Shown one piece after another: positions 54,239-62,822 of a stretch of DNA of 64,000 nucleotides; the stretch's first letter is position 1, and each line of letters begins with the position of its first letter. Below the pieces are notes generated by a model that was not told the DNA's origin, searched no databases, and worked only from the letters and a program-made list of their open reading frames with translations. The position numbers and the translations under genes are program-made. This stretch comes from Bacillota bacterium (lineage in GTDB: Bacteria; Bacillota; Clostridia; Christensenellales; SZUA-584), in contig JAEWTW010000023.1 in NCBI GenBank assembly GCA_023397655.1, forward strand, positions 24,745 to 88,744, in the 5' to 3' direction.

Positions 54239-55186
54239 ATGTCGGCCCAGCTGGAAAGAATCATGGAACTTAATGGCCTGAAGCGCTACGGAGATATCGC
54301 TTACGGCAGCAAGAACGGTATTTATGTCAATGTTGTTTACAACAGGATGACCTGGAGTGCCAACGTGCACTTCTTCATCGGGCGGGAAAGCGGCGTCAGT
54401 CTTGAGGAGATCAACCTTTACCTCAAGGAAAACCGTAAAAAGTATCGGGCGAAACCGGCACAAATAAATGGCAGCGCCGTGTCAGTGCTGCTCAACAGCG
54501 AGATCAAGCGCATCAAGCCGGAGGATGTCGCGGTTTTTGTGGACGAGGCGACAGCATTTCTGGCCGAACACGGCTACGTTTCGGGCTGTGCGGTCTGCGG
54601 GCAGGACAGCGGCGAAGGCTATACCCTGCAGGGCGGCTTTGTTCAGCAGATGTGCGCCCCTTGTCACGAAAAGCTGACTGACGCCACCACGGAGATCAAG
54701 CGCGAGCGGGCAGAAACAGGCAGCTATCTGACCGGCCTCGTCGGCGCGGTGCTGGGCGGTATCATCGGCATCATCCCGTGGGTTTTGATCGGTATGCTGG
54801 GCTATATCGCGGGCATCAGTGGCTTCATTATGGCCTTCCTGTCCTACAAGGGATATCTGCTGCTGCGCGGCAAGCGCGGTCCGGGTATGACCTGGATCAT
54901 GATTCTCGTACTCATCGTCTTCACCTACATTGCCGTGCTCACCAGCGAAGGTGTTGCCGCCTATCAGATGCTGACGGATGAAGGCTATATTATTACCGCT
55001 GCAGAGCTTGTCCCGGTGGTCATCGCGGCACCTTTTATGCCTGAAAGCGGTCCGCTCTGGGGTAGCATTGCTATCGGCTGGTTCTTCGCCGGACTGGGCA
55101 GCTTCACATTCCTGCGCAAATTGAACAAGGAAGCCGTCGGCGCTGACCTCGCTGTCAAACGCGTCAGCAGCGATCTGAACCAATAA
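54239..55186 (+). CDS. Unrecognised membrane protein with zinc-ribbon-like motif
   Basis: This 315-aa protein has a soluble N-terminal half and a C-terminal half with about five membrane segments (around 166-183, 185-207, 217-236, 252-266 and 272-292). Between them CAVC (117-120) and CAPC (139-142) look like a zinc ribbon. A strong AGGAGGT site marks the ATG at 54239. I do not recognise the family. A strong terminator follows. Confidence 0.65.
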   Translation: MSAQLERIMELNGLKRYGDIAYGSKNGIYVNVVYNRMTWSANVHFFIGRESGVSLEEINLYLKENRKKYRAKPAQINGSAVSVLLNSEIKRIKPEDVAVFVDEATAFLAEHGYVSGCAVCGQDSGEGYTLQGGFVQQMCAPCHEKLTDATTEIKRERAETGSYLTGLVGAVLGGIIGIIPWVLIGMLGYIAGISGFIMAFLSYKGYLLLRGKRGPGMTWIMILVLIVFTYIAVLTSEGVAAYQMLTDEGYIITAAELVPVVIAAPFMPESGPLWGSIAIGWFFAGLGSFTFLRKLNKEAVGADLAVKRVSSDLNQ

Positions 55187-55213
55187 CGCTAAAACTATAC
55201 TCACGTATACTAA

Positions 55214-55246
55214 CGCCGTGCGACCAAAACCCGCACGGCGTTTTTT
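55214..55246 (+). terminator. Strong terminator
   Basis: CGCCGTGCG (55214-55222) and CGCACGGCG (55232-55240) form a perfect nine-pair stem, followed by six T residues. It lies 27 bases after the membrane protein's stop. Confidence 0.92.
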
Positions 55247-55372
55247 CTTCCGCTTCAACTTCATCTGTAATTCACGGCGAATATTATTGAGGTACCTTGC
55301 TATTTTTAAAGCACTGTGATACGATAGAAATTAATAAGGTGCCTAAATATTTAAAGGAGACTGCACGTCAAT

Positions 55373-56095
55373 ATGAGCCGCAACAATAATAAAGAACGCT
55401 GTCCGCTGTGCGATAAACACTGTCCTCTAAAATCACCGCGGTGCAATAAAGGTGTTAAATATGCCCGCAGCTTGCAGAAAGAGACTGCAGTACTGCCGGT
55501 GGCTTCCGTTGAACCGGCTGTGCCCAGCATTAACGATGCGCTGCTGATGCAGCTGCGCCGCCTCAGCCGCCGCTTGCAGCCGCAAAATTCTCAAGGGAGC
55601 AGCCGTCACCGCATATTGTCCCTGCTTGCCGAACGCGAACGCATCAGTCAGCAGGAACTCAAAGAGCTGCTTGGCATAAAATCCGGTTCCTTAAGCGAAC
55701 TGCTCGCCAAACTGGAGAAGAAGGGTCATATCCGACGCAAGAAGAACGAGGCCGACAAGCGCAACCGGGATGTCGTGCTGACGGAAGAAGGCCGGGAATG
55801 GCTCCGCGGACACAAGCCGAAATACCCCGACGCCTTACAGCTTTTTTCTGTATTATCCGAGCAAGAAAAAGCACAGCTGTCCACGCTTTTTGACAGGCTG
55901 CTGATAAAGGACTCTCAGGACCCGTCCGCAGAAATACAACCGGAACCGCAGTCTGCCGATGAAGTCGATACCGGTATGAATGCACAGCTGGAATCTGTCC
56001 AATCCCAAACCAAAGAGGATGTTATCATCAGCGAGAAATCCATTGCCGGAAGCGAATCGACCGTTGACACTGACAACGAGTCCCCGGGAAAATGA
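55373..56095 (+). CDS. MarR-type winged-helix regulator with N-terminal cysteine motif
   Basis: The 240-aa protein has an N-terminal CPLCDKHCPLKSPRC (Cys10, Cys13, Cys17, Cys24), a MarR-like winged helix around residues 75-160 (ISQQELKELLGIKSGSLSELLAKLEKKGHIRRKKN), and a disordered acidic tail after about residue 180. AAAGGAG lies upstream of the ATG. The cysteines could bind a metal or Fe-S cluster and make the regulator redox- or metal-sensitive. No obvious target gene is adjacent on the same strand. Confidence 0.8.
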   Translation: MSRNNNKERCPLCDKHCPLKSPRCNKGVKYARSLQKETAVLPVASVEPAVPSINDALLMQLRRLSRRLQPQNSQGSSRHRILSLLAERERISQQELKELLGIKSGSLSELLAKLEKKGHIRRKKNEADKRNRDVVLTEEGREWLRGHKPKYPDALQLFSVLSEQEKAQLSTLFDRLLIKDSQDPSAEIQPEPQSADEVDTGMNAQLESVQSQTKEDVIISEKSIAGSESTVDTDNESPGK

Positions 56096-56191
56096 AAAGG
56101 CAGCTTTGCAGCTGCCGTATTGTCAATCATATATCCAGCCCGATCCCCTTTTATGAGCTCTATAAATGGGGATTCTTTTTGTCCGCCGATA

Positions 56192-56926
56192 CTATATCAC
56201 GAACCCGCCGCTGACACCCAGCACCTGCCCTGTCACGAAGGCGGCTTTGTCTGACGCGAGGTAATATATCGCCTCGGCCACGTCGCGCGGAGATCCGATC
56301 ACTCCCAGCGGCGTCTCCTGCTTCAGCGCAGCAACTGTGTCTTCGTCCAGATTCGCTGTCATCGCCGTGGCGATCACGCCGGGTGCCACGCAATTCACGC
56401 GCACGCCGGACGGCCCGACTTCCTTGGCAAGCGCCTTGGTCAGCCCGATCACGGCGGCTTTTGCGGCGCTGTAGTGCACCTCGCACGACGCGCCCGTTTC
56501 ACCCCACATTGAGGATACATTCACGATGCTGCCCGCCTTGCGCGATGTCATGCTGGGCAGCACGGCCTGACAGCAGTGGAACACGCCTTTCACGTTTACA
56601 TCGAACATGTCGTCCCACTCCCGTGCGGAAATGTCGGTAAACAGCTTCTGCTGCGCCAGCCCGGCGTTATTGACCAGCGCGTCGATGCGGGTGAACGCGC
56701 GGCATACCTTTTCCGCCATCGCTTTGACCGCATACGGGTCGCGCACGTCCGCCTGAACCTTTATGGCGCTCGCGTGGCGCGCTTTCAGCTCGTCCACCAG
56801 CGACTGCGCGGCGGCCTCACTTTTGTGATAATGTACCGCCACGTTCCAGCCCTCCGCGGCGAACCGCTTCGCGGTCTCACGGCCGATGCCCGTGGCCGCC
56901 CCGGTAATCAATGCCGTCCGGCTCAT
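56192..56926 (-). CDS. SDR-family oxidoreductase (FabG-like)
   Basis: The 244-aa protein is a classical short-chain dehydrogenase: TGAATGIGRETAKRF binds the nucleotide, VNNAGLAQ is the second signature, and Ser in VSSMWGE with the YSAAKAA motif supplies the catalytic Ser, Tyr and Lys. The C-terminus KAAFVTGQVLGVSGGFVI fits FabG-like 3-oxoacyl-ACP reductases, but many SDRs share it. The ATG at 56926 lies 14 bases after the HD gene's stop; upstream frame is not coding. Confidence 0.88.
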   Translation of the reverse strand: MSRTALITGAATGIGRETAKRFAAEGWNVAVHYHKSEAAAQSLVDELKARHASAIKVQADVRDPYAVKAMAEKVCRAFTRIDALVNNAGLAQQKLFTDISAREWDDMFDVNVKGVFHCCQAVLPSMTSRKAGSIVNVSSMWGETGASCEVHYSAAKAAVIGLTKALAKEVGPSGVRVNCVAPGVIATAMTANLDEDTVAALKQETPLGVIGSPRDVAEAIYYLASDKAAFVTGQVLGVSGGFVI

Positions 56927-56940
56927 GCGCTTTTTTCCTT

Positions 56941-57516
56941 TCAGTTCAGTTCGTCCAGCGTCAGCTCGAAGCTGGGCACGAACGTCTTCATGAAGTAGTC
57001 CACCTCGGGGCGTTTCATGTCGTCTATCGTTTTCTTCAGCGCTTTCTTGGCCTTGGCAAACTCTGTGTTGCCAGCCGACAGTTCCTCCACGCACTTGAGG
57101 TACGCACAGATCTTATCCGCGGCTTTCACGATGGCGTGCGCTTCGTCGTCATCCCGCTGCTTCACCAGCGGTGCGTACGCTTGGCGCAGCTCGTCCGGCA
57201 GCATACCCAGCAGCTTGTCCTCCGCGACGCGTTCGATCTGTTTATAAGCGTTGTTGATCTCGGGGTTGAAGTATTTGATGGGCGTTGCAAGGTCACCGGT
57301 TATCACCTCACCCGCCTCGTGGTATACCGCCAGCGCCATCACGCGCTCCGCGTTCAGGTTGCCGCCAAACCGTGTGTTTTTAATTACCGCCAGCGCATGC
57401 GCGATCATCGCGGCCTGCAACGAATGCTCCTGTATGTTCTCGTCACGCGTGTTGCGCATCAGCCCCCACCGTTTGATGTGCTTCATCCGCGCCATATATC
57501 CGAAAAAGTGGTACAT
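56941..57516 (-). CDS. HD-domain 5'-deoxynucleotidase, YfbR-like
   Basis: The 191-aa protein matches YfbR, which dephosphorylates deoxynucleoside monophosphates. It shows WGLMRNTRDENIQEHSLQAAMIAHAL and the metal motif YHEAGEVITGDLATPIKYFN, and an Asp in IVKAADKI completes the HD set. The ATG at 57516 has GGGAGG seven bases upstream. It precedes the SDR gene in a two-gene unit. Confidence 0.88.
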   Translation of the reverse strand: MYHFFGYMARMKHIKRWGLMRNTRDENIQEHSLQAAMIAHALAVIKNTRFGGNLNAERVMALAVYHEAGEVITGDLATPIKYFNPEINNAYKQIERVAEDKLLGMLPDELRQAYAPLVKQRDDDEAHAIVKAADKICAYLKCVEELSAGNTEFAKAKKALKKTIDDMKRPEVDYFMKTFVPSFELTLDELN

Positions 57517-57750
57517 GAACTCGCCTCCCGTCAGCTCCATTCTAATACATGGCAACAGGCTTTGACAATGTGTCCATGCAAATTCGGCAAGGACATCGCA
57601 CCGGGCGCAATATTTATGCTTGCTGTGACAGCATATATCCGGTATAAAGGTTATAATGAAGAATTATACGCGGCGCAGAGACCTTACGCATCAGCCGGGT
57701 TAATATCTTTGGTCTTTGGCTATAATTCGGGAAAGGAGATTGTGCAGGCC

Positions 57751-58908
57751 ATGGAGATACTCAACGGCATCAATATCATTACTCTGGTCATGGTCTGTAT
57801 ATTTGCGGCACCGATTCTTTCCGGTATCATCTGGCCTCTGACTCATGACCGTGTCCGCCGCTCCTTTTCCTCGCTGCTGAACAGCCTGATACTGCTTGCG
57901 TCCATACTGCTTGCGGCGTGGCTCACGAGAGTGCTGCTCTCCAGTGAAGCCGTACTTGCCTGGCTGTACCGGCTTGTTCCGGACCTGCAAGGCATGATGG
58001 AATTTCATGCTTTCTGGATGTACCTCGGCGTCTTTCTGATACTGTCACTGCTCATCGGCGCGCTGCTCCACCTGCTGGCTCTGCCCTTCTATATCTTCGC
58101 CCTGACGCCGGTGTCGCACATCATCGCGTCCGCCATCAGCTCTTTGCGCGGTTTTGCCAGACGGGTTGTCAGCGCACTGTGGAAGCTACCCAAAGCCATA
58201 TGGCTGGTGCTGCTGTTCACCATACTGCTGAATTTTTATACCAGCTATTTCAACAGCCCTGTCATTTCGGCATATGCTGGGCAATCCGCACCGTATCAGC
58301 TCATTCAGCAAAGTGTCGTTCAACCGCTGCTGCGCAACAGCACGGTCAAAAATATACAGGTACTGTTCAACGATTCGTTTAAAACGGCGGAAACCGAAGT
58401 ACGGGAACTGGCCGGTAAATATCTGGTCAGATACTTCAACGGCATGACGCTGGAAGAGGCAACGGCGTCCAGCGCTGAAATCGATGCCGCCGCAAGGGAA
58501 ATCGTCGGCACTGAAACGGATGACAGGCAAAAAGCCTACCTGGTCTACATGTGGATCTGCGAAAACCTCACTTACGACAACGAGAAAGCCGTTATGATCA
58601 CGCAGGACCCCTCCCGGGTGTCCTCCGGAGCCATTGTCGCGTTCAGCACCCGTACCGGTATCTGCTTCGACTTTGCTTGCCTGTATGTCGCGATGTGCCG
58701 TGCGGTGGATGTAAAAGTCAGGTTCCTCACCGGACTCGGATATAACGGCGTTGAATGGGGCGATCATGCGTGGAATCAGGCCTACGTCTCCGGCGAGGAC
58801 GTCTGGATCAACGTGGACACCACCTTTGGCAGCTCTGGTGTCAGCTATTTCGACACGCCGCATTTTTACCTCGACCATCAGGACGGCATCGTACAGGGCG
58901 AATGGTAG
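57751..58908 (+). CDS. Membrane-anchored transglutaminase-like protein
   Basis: The 385-aa protein has about four N-terminal membrane segments (around 5-27, 42-68, 88-125 and 148-165) and an outer C-terminal transglutaminase-like domain. The Cys-His-Asp triad is complete: Cys305 in RTGICFDFA, His339 in WGDHAWN and Asp356 in NVDTTFG. Such proteins may be proteases or crosslinking enzymes acting outside the cell. AAGGAG is close to an in-frame GTG at 57742 and 12 bases from the ATG at 57751, so the start is uncertain by three codons. Confidence 0.82.
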   Translation: MEILNGINIITLVMVCIFAAPILSGIIWPLTHDRVRRSFSSLLNSLILLASILLAAWLTRVLLSSEAVLAWLYRLVPDLQGMMEFHAFWMYLGVFLILSLLIGALLHLLALPFYIFALTPVSHIIASAISSLRGFARRVVSALWKLPKAIWLVLLFTILLNFYTSYFNSPVISAYAGQSAPYQLIQQSVVQPLLRNSTVKNIQVLFNDSFKTAETEVRELAGKYLVRYFNGMTLEEATASSAEIDAAAREIVGTETDDRQKAYLVYMWICENLTYDNEKAVMITQDPSRVSSGAIVAFSTRTGICFDFACLYVAMCRAVDVKVRFLTGLGYNGVEWGDHAWNQAYVSGEDVWINVDTTFGSSGVSYFDTPHFYLDHQDGIVQGEW

Positions 58909-59028
58909 CCTTCCTTTGTGCAGGCAATTTGCAACCGCCGGTTGACATATTGCATTGCGGCTTTGGTGGAAAGCATCCCCCCTGTCCGGCTATACTATCT
59001 GTAAAAACATCAGGAGATTCTATCTGAT

Positions 59029-59535
59029 ATGACAATGGGAGAAAGAATTCAGCTGCTGCGGAAAGCGGCCGGGCTGTCGCAGGAACAACTGGCGGAGAGC
59101 GTCGGAGTTTCCCGTCAGGCCGTGTCCAAATGGGAAACGGACCAGTCTTCGCCCGATATCAACAACATACTCGCGCTCAGCCGGGCCTTTTCGGTTTCCA
59201 CGGACGAGCTGCTGGGCAACACGGAAGGCGTCGTCGGCTCCGGCGAGTGTTCCAGGCCGCAGATGGACGCCATTCTGAGGCTGAACATGAGGAAACGGCT
59301 GTTGACCGTGGGCTGGATATCGGTACTAGCCGGGCTGGTGCTGCTCATCGTGGAGTATTTTCTGCTCTTCACGCTGCAACACAACGAAATGGTGTACTTA
59401 AGCCACTGGAATCCCAATGCCCTGACCTATGCCAGCCAGCCGCCCATGCCCACAATATTCTTCATCACAGCGGCCATCATCGCCGCGGGCGTCTGTCTCA
59501 CCGCAGCCGGGCTTATCGGCAGAAAAAAGAAATAA
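59029..59535 (+). CDS. XRE-family regulator with membrane segments
   Basis: The 168-aa protein has an N-terminal Cro/CI helix-turn-helix (GLSQEQLAESVGVSRQAVSKWETDQSSPD) and two hydrophobic segments, around residues 90-112 and 142-163. This architecture, common in Clostridia and Bacillus, suggests a membrane-tethered transcription regulator that may sense envelope state. AGGAG lies 12 bases before the ATG. Targets are unknown. Confidence 0.85.
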   Translation: MTMGERIQLLRKAAGLSQEQLAESVGVSRQAVSKWETDQSSPDINNILALSRAFSVSTDELLGNTEGVVGSGECSRPQMDAILRLNMRKRLLTVGWISVLAGLVLLIVEYFLLFTLQHNEMVYLSHWNPNALTYASQPPMPTIFFITAAIIAAGVCLTAAGLIGRKKK

Positions 59536-59553
59536 GCGGCCTGAAAAGCCGCT
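59535..59553 (-). terminator. Possible terminator for the thiamine transporter operon
   Basis: AGCGGC and GCCGCT form a six-pair stem, followed on the minus strand by a T-rich stretch (59534-59523). It overlaps the 3' end of the convergent XRE gene and lies about 150 bases beyond the ABC ATPase stop. Confidence 0.45.
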
Positions 59554-59624
59554 CCAAAATATCCATTAATCTACGTATATAATAGCTTGAGGCCACAGCG
59601 CAGAACGCATAAGATTACGGGATT

Positions 59625-59673
59625 CTTAAGGGGCTGTGCCCCTTAAGCCGTAATGTGGAGGCGGCGCCTCCAC
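59625..59673. repeat. Tandem palindromes (REP-like)
   Basis: Two palindromes lie seven bases apart. The first has arms CTTAAGGGG (59625-59633) and CCCCTTAAG (59639-59647); the second has arms GTGGAGGCG (59655-59663) and CGCCTCCAC (59665-59673). Both are perfect. The pair lies between convergent genes and resembles repetitive extragenic elements; no second copy is evident in this window. Confidence 0.7.
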
Positions 59674-59702
59674 GGTCTTAGATCTTTTTTATCTTGCTAC
59701 GC

Positions 59703-60458
59703 TTACCCCAGCGCGGCCTGCACCGCGTGGCGCAGCGCGATAAACGCTGGCGTCTCCACGATATCCCGCGGGCGCGGGCGCGCCAACGGTATGTCGATGA
59801 TCTGTGCTACCGTTGCGGGGCGTTCTGAAAGCACGCACACCCGGTCGGAGAGGAACACCGCCTCCTCGATATCGTGCGTCACAAACACCACCGCCTTTTG
59901 ATGACGGCTCCAGATGTCCAGCAGCCAAACGCGCATCCTGTAGCGCGTGAGCGCGTCCAGCGAAGCGAAAGGTTCATCCATCAGAAACACGTCACCCTCG
60001 CAGAGAAAGGTGCGCAGCAGCGCCGCGCGCTGACGCATACCGCCGCTCAAGGTATCCGGCCACGCATCCTCGAAGCCCGAAAGTCCGAATTCGTCGAAAT
60101 GCCTTGCCGCCTGTTCTGTCCGCTCCGCCTTGGGGATGCCGCGCAGCTCCAACGGCAGCGCAACGTTTTCCAGCACCGACCGCCACGGCATCAGCAGGTC
60201 TTTCTGCGGCATCAGGCAAACGGACGGATGCGCATCGCGCACATCCCGCCCGGTCACCAAAGCCGAACCCGCGTAGTCTTTATCCAAGCCGGCTATTATT
60301 TTCAGAAGCGTGCTCTTTCCGCAGCCCGAAGGCCCAACAACGGACACGAACTCGTTGGGGCGCACGGCCAGATTTACGTCCACCAGCGCCTCCACGGTGT
60401 TCGGCGAATCGTCAAACACTTTGGATACGTTCTTTAGCTCGATCGCCGTATTTGTCAT
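59703..60458 (-). CDS. ABC transporter ATP-binding protein (thiamine precursor, ThiZ-like)
   Basis: The 251-aa ATPase belongs to the nitrate/taurine/thiamine-precursor group. Walker A is GPSGCGKST, the signature LSGGMRQR, and Walker B VFLMDEPFASLD. Its start overlaps the binding-protein gene by four bases. The TPP riboswitch upstream points to import of a thiamine precursor such as a hydroxymethylpyrimidine compound. Confidence 0.92.
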   Translation of the reverse strand: MTNTAIELKNVSKVFDDSPNTVEALVDVNLAVRPNEFVSVVGPSGCGKSTLLKIIAGLDKDYAGSALVTGRDVRDAHPSVCLMPQKDLLMPWRSVLENVALPLELRGIPKAERTEQAARHFDEFGLSGFEDAWPDTLSGGMRQRAALLRTFLCEGDVFLMDEPFASLDALTRYRMRVWLLDIWSRHQKAVVFVTHDIEEAVFLSDRVCVLSERPATVAQIIDIPLARPRPRDIVETPAFIALRHAVQAALG

Positions 60459-61432
60459 TTGACGTAGTCGTTGGTGAACGCCTTGGACGAATCCACCAGC
60501 GTCTCGATGAAGCCTTGGTCATACAGCCACTGCGTATAGCGGTCCCATACCTCGGCCTTCTGCACACCGAAGCTCTCCGCGTCATCGATGTAGCGGGGCG
60601 ACAAAAACTCCTGGCTCGCCTTCACCAGCTCCGCATCCAGCTCGGGCGCGTGCTTGATGAGTATGTCGGCGCTTTCGTCCGAGTTCTCCGCCGCAAACGT
60701 ATAGCCCTTCACCACAGCGTCCATGAACTTGTCCACCGTCTCGCTGTTGCTGCTGATCATATCCTCGCTCGTCACGATGATGGGCGTGTAATAGTCAAAA
60801 ATCGGATCGTCCGCAAACGGTACATAGGTGAGCTCCACACCTTTGAGCTGTGCACTGATGCCTTCCCAGCCCTCGTATATCCACGCAAAGTCGATGCTGC
60901 CCATCTGCGCTGCTGTCAGGAAATCGGTGTCTCCGATGGTGGTGATGTTGAGCTTGCTGAAATCTCCGCCCGCCTTTTCCATCATGTATTTCAGCGTCGC
61001 CGTCTCCATGTCCATGCCCCAGCCGCCGTAGTTCTTGCCTTCAAAATCTTTGGCGCTGGTGATGCCGCGATCGGCCGGTGCCGCAAACGCGGATGTGTTG
61101 TGCTGCAGTATCGCACCGATGGACACCACCGGTATCCCCTCGTCGCGCGCAAACGTCAGTGATTCCTGAAAGTCGATACCGAACTGGGCTGTCCCAGCCG
61201 CCACCAGCTGCAGCACCGCCGAATCGGACGGCTGGATAATCTCCACGTCCAGGCCATTTTCCGCAAAATATCCCTTGTCCTGAGCCACATACAGACCAGT
61301 ATGGTTGGTGTTGGGCGTCCAGTCCAGCACCACCGTTACCTTTTCCAAGGTCTCCTCTTTGGCCGGGGCACCGCATGCCGCCAGAGCCACCGCCAACGAA
61401 AGAGCCAGTACAATCATCAAAAATTTCTTCAT
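60455..61432 (-). CDS. ABC transporter substrate-binding lipoprotein (ThiY/NMT1-like)
   Basis: The 325-aa protein has a lipoprotein signal with lipobox LAAC at Cys20. The mature part contains LDWTPNTNHTGLYVAQDKGYF, the opening of the ThiY/NMT1-like family that binds pyrimidine precursors of thiamine. GGAGGAG lies four bases before the ATG at 61432. It sits between permease and ATPase genes. Confidence 0.92.
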   Translation of the reverse strand: MKKFLMIVLALSLAVALAACGAPAKEETLEKVTVVLDWTPNTNHTGLYVAQDKGYFAENGLDVEIIQPSDSAVLQLVAAGTAQFGIDFQESLTFARDEGIPVVSIGAILQHNTSAFAAPADRGITSAKDFEGKNYGGWGMDMETATLKYMMEKAGGDFSKLNITTIGDTDFLTAAQMGSIDFAWIYEGWEGISAQLKGVELTYVPFADDPIFDYYTPIIVTSEDMISSNSETVDKFMDAVVKGYTFAAENSDESADILIKHAPELDAELVKASQEFLSPRYIDDAESFGVQKAEVWDRYTQWLYDQGFIETLVDSSKAFTNDYVK

Positions 61433-61457
61433 CAGTCTCCTCCTCATAAACTTTATT

Positions 61458-62228
61458 TCAGCCCAGGCGTCGGGCACGGTTCCACGGCAGCGCCTTTTTT
61501 TCGGCAAAGCTTACCGCGCCAAACAGCGCCAGGCTTAAAATCACAATCAGTACAATATTGGCGAACAACGCCGCCGTTTCAAACGAACTCATCGCTCGAG
61601 ACAGGTAGATGCCCAGCCCCATCGTCGCTCCTGTCCATTCGGAAATCACCGCGCCCATCACACAGTACGCCGCGGATATCTTCATACCCGCAAAGAAATT
61701 CGGCATCGCGCCGGGCAGCCGCACCAGCCGGTATATCTGCCAGCGGCTCGCTTTCATCGTGCGCATCAGCTCCGCCAGGTCGGTGTCATACGCCTCCAGC
61801 CCCTCCGTCAGGCTTACAGCCACCGGAAAAAACACGACCACCACCGACATGATAACCTTGGGCACAAAGCCGAACCCGAACCAAATGGCGAGCAGCGGCG
61901 CGATCACCACCAGCGGCACCGTCTGGGAGATGATGAGGAACGGATACAGCGTATGCCGTACCTGCTTTACCATGCTCATCGCCACCGCCACCACCACTGC
62001 CAGCAACACACCCAGTACAAACCCGATCACCGACTCCGCCACCGTCACCCCGGCATGCTTCATCAGCAGCGGGAACTTGTCTACAAACTCGGCAGCTATG
62101 ACACTCGGTGCAGGCAGACGGTATTCCGGCACATTGTTGACATGCACCAGCAATTCCCACACGATGATGAAAACAGCGAGACCCGCTGCGGGATATATCC
62201 TACTTCCTATACTTCGCGATTTTCTCAT
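61458..62228 (-). CDS. ABC transporter permease (ThiX-like)
   Basis: The 256-aa permease has about six membrane segments and the cytoplasmic EAA-type loop AELMRTMKASRWQIYRLVRLPGAMP. It begins inside the end of the preceding small gene (overlap 29 bases) and is followed after 25 bases by the binding-protein gene. The ribosome site (AAGGG, about 12 bases away) is weak, consistent with coupling. Confidence 0.88.
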   Translation of the reverse strand: MRKSRSIGSRIYPAAGLAVFIIVWELLVHVNNVPEYRLPAPSVIAAEFVDKFPLLMKHAGVTVAESVIGFVLGVLLAVVVAVAMSMVKQVRHTLYPFLIISQTVPLVVIAPLLAIWFGFGFVPKVIMSVVVVFFPVAVSLTEGLEAYDTDLAELMRTMKASRWQIYRLVRLPGAMPNFFAGMKISAAYCVMGAVISEWTGATMGLGIYLSRAMSSFETAALFANIVLIVILSLALFGAVSFAEKKALPWNRARRLG

Positions 62229-62487
62229 CGATGGTGGACCCTTCCGGCTTGTAGTCGATTTTGACCACGGACAGTACGCGGCTGGCGCCGTTCTTAACAC
62301 ACAGTTCCTGTGCTTGCTCCACAATTTTGAGCAGCACCGGCAGCTCGCCCTCCATCGTGGTGCCCATCGGCCCCACCACATAGTTCAGTCCGCTGTTTGC
62401 GATCAGCTCTATCACGCTGTCCACCACGGCATAAGCATTGTCCACACCGCCGGGTATCACCTGCAGCTCCACATTTACAACTGGCAT
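62200..62487 (-). CDS. MTH1187/YkoF-like thiamine-binding protein (DUF77)
   Basis: The 95-aa protein belongs to the thiamine-binding MTH1187 family, seen in VNVELQVIPGG and GPMGTTMEGE. Related YkoF proteins bind thiamine or its precursors. GGAG lies eight bases before the ATG at 62487; the GTG three codons earlier abuts the site. It is the first gene after the TPP riboswitch, suggesting ligand buffering in thiamine uptake. Confidence 0.88.
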   Translation of the reverse strand: MPVVNVELQVIPGGVDNAYAVVDSVIELIANSGLNYVVGPMGTTMEGELPVLLKIVEQAQELCVKNGASRVLSVVKIDYKPEGSTIDEKIAKYRK

Positions 62488-62528
62488 TTTTGTCACTCCT
62501 TTTCCTTAGCATACCCTTTTACAGAATC

Positions 62529-62558
62529 AAAAAAGCCGCTCCTGATGCGGGACGGCTT
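62529..62558 (-). terminator. Riboswitch expression-platform terminator
   Basis: AAGCCG and CGGCTT form the base of a hairpin followed by six T residues. Lying between the TPP aptamer and the first gene, it would stop transcription when TPP is bound. Confidence 0.85.
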
Positions 62559-62585
62559 CAAACTGCTTTAATAGCTTTTCAGTCA

Positions 62586-62667
62586 TTCCCTACGCCGGCA
62601 TTATCCGTATCAGGTTCTCATGGTCGGAACGAAACAGTTCCCTCTCAGCCGATTCTTCAGCTCCCAC
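62586..62667 (-). promoter_or_regulatory. TPP riboswitch aptamer
   Basis: The minus strand shows the THI-box core in order: GGGAGCTGA, GGCTGAGAGG, GAACCTGATACGGATAATG and CCGGCGTAGGGA. A terminator follows. It should turn off the thiamine-precursor transporter when thiamine pyrophosphate is plentiful. Confidence 0.95.
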
Positions 62668-62691
62668 ATGCTTATATTCTGTTCGTGATGC

Positions 62692-62721
62692 ATTGTATAC
62701 CCTTCGGTGCGTCTTTGTCAA
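62692..62721 (-). promoter_or_regulatory. Promoter of the TPP-riboswitch transcript
   Basis: TTGACA (62721-62716) and TACAAT (62697-62692) are 18 bases apart on the minus strand. Confidence 0.75.
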
Positions 62722-62822
62722 GTTGTTATTGTCACAGGGCAACAGTGTATATGATAGTTCTTATTGATTTTATTCCTATCTGTGATATTCTGTAATGATA
62801 TTTATACAGGGGTGATTTTTTA

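Noticed and set aside
56911..57750. The long upstream part of the transglutaminase frame
   Set aside because: It runs through the antisense of the HD gene and the intergenic region; the ribosome site and membrane segments place the real start near 57742-57751.
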